NCBI GenBank assembly: GCA_017506865.1
Contig: JAFCMP010000172.1
Location: forward strand, 1 to 64,000
DNA length: 64,000 bases
From: Tribonema minus
Taxonomy: Eukaryota; Sar; Xanthophyceae; Tribonematales; Tribonemataceae
Reading direction: 5' to 3'
Below, one piece after another: positions 60,501 through 64,000 of the stretch. How positions within the stretch are numbered: position 1 is the first letter of the stretch; each line of letters opens with the position of its first letter. A program made the translations under genes and the position numbers. Below the pieces are notes generated by a model. The model was not told where the DNA came from, searched no databases, and was given only the letters and a program-made list of their open reading frames with translations.

Positions 60501-62708
60501 TATGAGGGGTCGGGTTAGGGCCAGCGCCATGTCATATGGGGTCAGTCATGAGGGGTAGAATGAGGGTAAAGGTTAGGGCCAGGGCCATGACATGCGGAGG
60601 AGGAGTCTAGCGAGGAGGAGGAGGAGAAGGAGGAAGGTCAGTTGTCAGGGTTTGGGGTAGTATATAGGGTTTTGCTTTGGGTCAGGATGATAGACAAGGG
60701 CACTGCTGGCTTGTTGTTGGTATGGATGACATGGCGCAAAGGAGGAATGTAGCGAGGAGGGGGACATCAATTAGGGTTAGGAGGAGTATGTAGGGCAAGG
60801 GTCAATCAATTAGGGTCAGGGGAAGTATGTTAGGGCCAGGGTCATAGACAGGGGCACCGCCGGCTTGTTGCTTGTTTTGGTGACATGGGCAACGCTCACA
60901 GCTTAAATTGGGGCGACTAATGTGCTGCTGGAGGACGGTCAGTATGAGGGTGCGGTATGGGTTTGGGTTGGGGAAGTCCAGTGGGAGATTAGCATTAGGG
61001 TTACGGCTAGGGCCAGTCGGGGTGAGGGCGAGCGCGAAAGGCAGGGGGCATTGCCGCCGCACCGTCGCTGGCCATTTCGTCGCAGGCACTTGCGGCGCGG
61101 AGCGCGCCATGGCTAGTGCTGTGCATCCGGACTAACCAGCAAGGAAAGGGTATCAGGGAGGCCATGGGGGGGCTGGTGCTGGTGACACTGTGTCGTTGCA
61201 GGTGCTACCGACATGGACGTCACCGCTGCTGGCGTAGCCCACCCGGACAGCAGAGCGCTCGTGCTGGGCCACGCTATATAGCCAAGGACGCAGTGAGCGA
61301 GGAGGGGAGAGGATGCAGCAGCGCTCAGCCCGGAGCCGTCGGTGCTGCTACTCGAGCGCACACACTCTGATCCCCCTCTCCCTCCCCCCCCCCCCCCCCC
61401 CCTCCCCCCCTGGCGCGCGCAGAGGAGGAGGCCGCGGAGGGCGGCGCGGGCGCGCTCACCGAGGCCCCGCCGACCCCCATGGAGGGCACGGAGTCCTCCA
61501 TGACGGGGCTCGAGACCCCCGACGCGCTGCTCGACCTGCGCAAGCGCGGCCTCGAGACGCCCTCGGACATCGGCACGCCCGCGCCGCGCGAGCTCTACAC
61601 GGTCGTGGGGGAGACGTCGGCGGGCGTCGGCGGCGCGCTGTTCGGCGCGGACAAGCGCTACGCCGTGGGCGGGGCGGCGGGGGCAGGGGGGAAGAAGGGG
61701 GGGAAGGGGGGGGAGGGGGCGGCGGATGTCGCCGTGTCCATCAACCCCGACGAGATCGAGGCGCAGCTGGAGGACGCCGAGGCGCTGCGCGAGCGTTACG
61801 AGGCGTCGCTGCAGGTGAGCGCTGCTGCTGCTTGAGCGCTGCTGTTGCTGCCTGAGCGCTGCTGCTGCCTGAGCGCTGCTGCTGCGTGAGCGCTACGAGG
61901 CGTCGCTGCAGGTGAGCGCTGCTGCTGCCTGAGCGCTGCTGCTGCTTGAGCGCTGCTGCAGGTGAGGGCTGCTGCTGCCTGAGCGCTGCTGCCGCAGTAT
62001 GGTGTGCGCGCGCGCGTGGGTGCGAGCGCTGGCCGCATGGCTTCTGTTGCGTACTCCCGCTAAGTGTTCAGAACCGAGATGCAGAAGGGAAGGGCCAGGA
62101 GCGTCCAGCGTGTAGCTGGACCTTGCCTTCCAACCGGTTTTCATGACCTTGTATGCAAGCCCTGGATTTGACGGAGGACAGGCGGGAGGGGGACGCTAGG
62201 GTCGCTTTCCTGTGCACTGGCACGCGCATTTGACTGCTTGCGCCACGCACTGCTGCTCGCTGTGCTCATCGACATGACAGCATGGTCATCTGTCGCTGCA
62301 CTGCAAGCGACGCTACTTGGAAAGCGCGATCACAGTGCAATCACTCCTGAGCTCCCGGGACCCTTTGCCTGAAGAAATATCACCAGTGTTTTCACGCCAA
62401 CAACAGGCATGGTGGCGCAACAGCGCCGGCGAAGAGAAACGCACTAAGGCACGCGCCGCTGCCTGCTTGTGTCCTCGTGCCTCGCTCACCGCCGCCATCC
62501 GACCATTGCGCCCTTTGATGACCAAACCCTAACTGTAACCCTAATTAATTAACCCAAACCCTAACCGTGGTGCACGGCTCAGGCGGCGCGGCCAGAGCGC
62601 GAGGACGTCAGCGACATAGTTGCCGAGGAGGCGCGCAAGCGCAAGCGCAAGCTCGAGAAGGGCAAGGAGCGCGCTGCGGCCAAGAAATCCAAGGACTTCA
62701 AGTTCTGA
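57520..62708 (+). CDS. SF3B2: Splicing factor 3B subunit 2 (SAP145/Cus1)
   Basis: Five exons, 57520-58470, 59191-59379, 60248-60494, 61423-61814 and 62583-62708, join in frame to 634 residues. SF3B2 is part of the U2 snRNP SF3b complex, binds SF3B4 and contacts pre-mRNA near the branch point. The DUF382 domain (about 209-335) has LTVAELKQLVQRPDVVEAHD, VPVPRHWCHKRKYLQGKRGI, ELPEFIAMTGISKLRDNVDE and HDAFFKWQTKPHMT. The PSP domain follows, GMPDGAPPPWLINMQRYGPP then SYPHLRIPGL. Acidic repeats (SSEEEEEE), MTGLETPDALLDLRKRGLET and a basic C-terminus (KRKRKLEKGKERAAAKKSKD) match the family. It is shorter than animal SF3B2 (about 895) but near plant length. The 3' edges of exons 2, 3 and 4 are each duplicated in the next intron. 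Poly-C tracts precede exons 3 and 4. Confidence 0.95.
59311..59773 (+). repeat. Four tandem copies of the 3' edge and donor of SF3B2 exon 2
   Basis: The true exon end (59311-59379) codes for EELRAALGMPDGAPPPWLIN then MQ, followed by GTATGT. Extra copies lie at 59484-59550 (AALDMPDG), 59595-59664 (identical peptide) and 59706-59773 (AAFDMPAGAPPTWLINMQ). Each keeps CATCAACATGCAG and a GT donor (GTATGT, GTATGC, GTGTGT). A shorter remnant, GCCGTGGCTCATCACATGCAG, is at 59416-59436. Spacings are 171, 114 and 109 bp. Each extra copy could code for 22 in-frame residues if spliced. Confidence 0.93.
60214..60240 (+). repeat. Pure C27 tract before SF3B2 exon 3
   Basis: Twenty-seven C precede ATTACAG and the exon 3 start at 60248. 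It is the longest coding-strand C tract in the window and takes the place of a mixed pyrimidine tract. Confidence 0.85.
60455..60642 (+). repeat. Duplicated 3' edge and donor of SF3B2 exon 3
   Basis: Exon 3 ends with GAGTCTAGCGAGGAGGAGG and GAGGAAG followed by donor GTCAGT. The same segment recurs at about 60594-60642 with an added GAGAAG and the same donor, GTCAGTTG. A weaker third copy (GGAGGAATGTAGCGAGGAGG) lies at 60740-60760. Confidence 0.85.
61791..61990 (+). repeat. Duplicated 3' edge and donor of SF3B2 exon 4, with GCTGCTG repeats
   Basis: GAGCGTTACGAGGCGTCGCT plus GCAG and donor GTGAGCGCTGCTGCTG (61791-61830) recurs 97 bp later at 61888-61927 with one change. Between and after lie many short units of TGAGCGCTGCTGCTGCC, including a further GCTGCAG-GTGAGG at 61949-61965. 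Confidence 0.9.
62520..62570 (+). repeat. Interstitial telomere-like repeats before SF3B2 exon 5
   Basis: AAACCCTAACTGTAACCCTAA and CCCAAACCCTAACCG lie 15-60 bp upstream of the exon 5 acceptor, so a degenerate CCCTAA array makes up part of the pyrimidine-rich region there. TTAGGG-strand units lie earlier in the same gene (60500-61020). Confidence 0.75.
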
Positions 62709-63729
62709 AGTTGGGGGGTCGTCGCGGGAGAACTTCAAGTGTGGCGTGCTCCCACGGGCCTGCCGTTTTTTCCTGTGCGCAACGCGCCACGCGAGACCGC
62801 GGCCGCTGCGAGCGCGCGCATGCGATGGCTGGGGCTGTGCCGCATCAGCAGCAGCCCCGATTTGCATCAGCGCTCAGGCACAACCAGCGCGTTGCGGGAC
62901 GGCGGTGCGCGCGCTGTGCGATCGCTGCGCGGCGCAGCAGCAGCAGCGGCGGCGGCAGCGCGTGCCGCGCACTCTCCCTGTGCAGCAGCAGCCAGCGCTT
63001 ACCGGAGGCACGCGCGTGCGTGGGCAGGGCGTGCGCAGCGGCGCGCACGGCGTTAGTGCAAACTTCTTGTTGAAGTACGTTTCATGCCGTAGCGGCACGC
63101 GCGCAGCGGCTCTGCTGCGCACGGCCTGGCGCTGCTCGCCCCCTCCCCTTCGTTGCCAATACATCACATATCTGAACACTGCTGCGCGCGTGTTTCCCTG
63201 CGGCACGCTGCCACTGCTGTGCATGGAACTTTCGCATTGCTGTGGTCTCAATATCATCAGGTGTTGTGCGCGCAGCCAACGCGCTCTTGTTGAGCAGCAC
63301 ATGTTTCTGACTGAGCACTGTTGAGCTCTGTGCATTCACTTCAACTTGTCTTGGTTTACTCAACAAGCGCGCGTGAACATTGGGATGCATCAAAGTTGTT
63401 GTTTGCCTCCGGGGATCAACGTTTACGCGCCTCAGTTTGCAACCACACTTGAACATCATTTGGCGCTGCATGTCATGCCTGGCCTACATTCTGCTCATGC
63501 AAGCATGCGACCACACTATCCTGTTTCAGGCATCCGTAGCATCTACTGTATGGTAGCTGCTTGAGCATCAATCTTTGCTGTTTTGTGAGCAGAGACACGT
63601 AGTGTTCAGTAGTTGCAAGCCTTCACACATGCAGATGACAGGCAGGCCAAAGTCAAGCGAAATAGACACATGAGTTAAGACATTTCAACCAGCCGCTCTG
63701 AGCACTGTGACCATTCTGTAATCATTCAT
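62709..63729. other. Intergenic region between SF3B2 and AATF
   Basis: About 1 kb between convergent stop codons, holding both 3' UTRs. CACTTCAACTTGTC lies at 63337. GC-rich at first, then moderate. No gene is recognised. Confidence 0.5.
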
Positions 63730-63900
63730 TCAGTCCGCCCCGTTAATCGGAGCACTGCTGCGCGATCGGCCGAACAGCGATGCAAACAGCTCGTCCGCGT
63801 CCATCGGTGGCGGCCCGTACTCCTGCGGGAACGCAAAGTTCTGGAGCTTGGCGTGCACCTCGTAGCGCAGCTTGCGCCCCTTGCTTGCGCGCCGGTCCAC
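63730..63900 (-). CDS. AATF: AATF/Bfr2 (Traube) last exon
   Basis: The final exon, 57 codons including a TGA at 63730-63732, opens after acceptor CGCAG. It reads VDRRASKGRKLRYEVHAKLQ, NFAFPQEYGPPPMDADELFA and SLFGRS. The VDxxASKGRKLRxxVxxKL block and the final SLFG are hallmarks of the AATF/Traube/Bfr2 C-terminal domain. The protein is a small-subunit processome factor needed for early 18S rRNA processing in the nucleolus. The rest of the gene lies beyond the right window edge; 63901-64000 is intron. It converges on SF3B2. Confidence 0.88.
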   Translation of the reverse strand: MDRRASKGRKLRYEVHAKLQNFAFPQEYGPPPMDADELFASLFGRSRSSAPINGAD

Positions 63901-64000
63901 CTGCGACAGCGCACACATGGGAGAGTCACGGGTGAGGATGCCGCGTCTGCCGCGCGTGCAAGTTGAGTCAATGCTCGGAGGCATTGTGAAAGCACGCTCA

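Overview
This is nuclear DNA of a eukaryote, most likely a GC-rich green alga (Chlorophyta). The evidence is interrupted genes with GT-AG introns, Ala/Gly/Pro-rich linkers encoded by GCN and GGN runs, eukaryote-only genes (NAA20, SF3B2, RAMP4, ArfGAP, B-type cyclin, TBC RabGAP, a METTL2-type methyltransferase), and a small insert of plastid gene fragments (rpoC2, ccsA, atpI) inside an intron. The species cannot be fixed from the sequence. All exon models were built by hand; the reading frame closes across every intron annotated.

Layout, left to right. 1-1051: 3' part of an LRR/FNIP-like repeat protein with a frame break (+). 1917-4401: NAA20, NatB catalytic subunit (+). 6330-11828: a seven-exon protein with two GAF domains (-). 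12483-13718: NSRP1-like splicing regulator (+). 15587-16476: RAMP4/SERP1-like ER protein (-). 16570-17470: diverged inverted duplication of a gene-like segment. 19434-20900: METTL2-type tRNA m3C methyltransferase (+, 5' end missing). 22691-30716: very large TBC RabGAP with a repeated short motif (-). 32152-32709 and 33422-34444: a RanBP2-type zinc-finger exon and a PX-like protein (-). 35787-38538: RING-finger protein (-), whose intron holds an inverted pair of EsV-1-7-like Cys motifs. 39122-43885: ArfGAP1-type protein (+). 45092-47293: DUF1365 membrane protein (-). 47545-49772: divergent cyclin (+). 52684-57206: B-type cyclin (-). 57520-62708: SF3B2/SAP145 (+). 63730-63900: last exon of AATF/Bfr2 (-).

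The genes are housekeeping genes (splicing, ribosome biogenesis, vesicle traffic, cell cycle, protein and tRNA modification) and do not form a pathway cluster. Four pairs are divergent over 250-655 bp gaps that probably act as shared promoters: GAF/NSRP1, RING/ArfGAP, DUF1365/cyclin and cyclin B/SF3B2.

The most unusual structure is in the introns. In at least six places the last or first few dozen bases of an exon, together with its splice site, are repeated in tandem inside the adjoining intron (NAA20, GAF gene, cyclin B, and three introns of SF3B2). Long pure-C runs on the coding strand sit just upstream of many 3' splice sites. Degenerate TTAGGG-type repeats, an AAGTTGAAGTT motif and a TGAGCGCTG motif are scattered through non-coding DNA.
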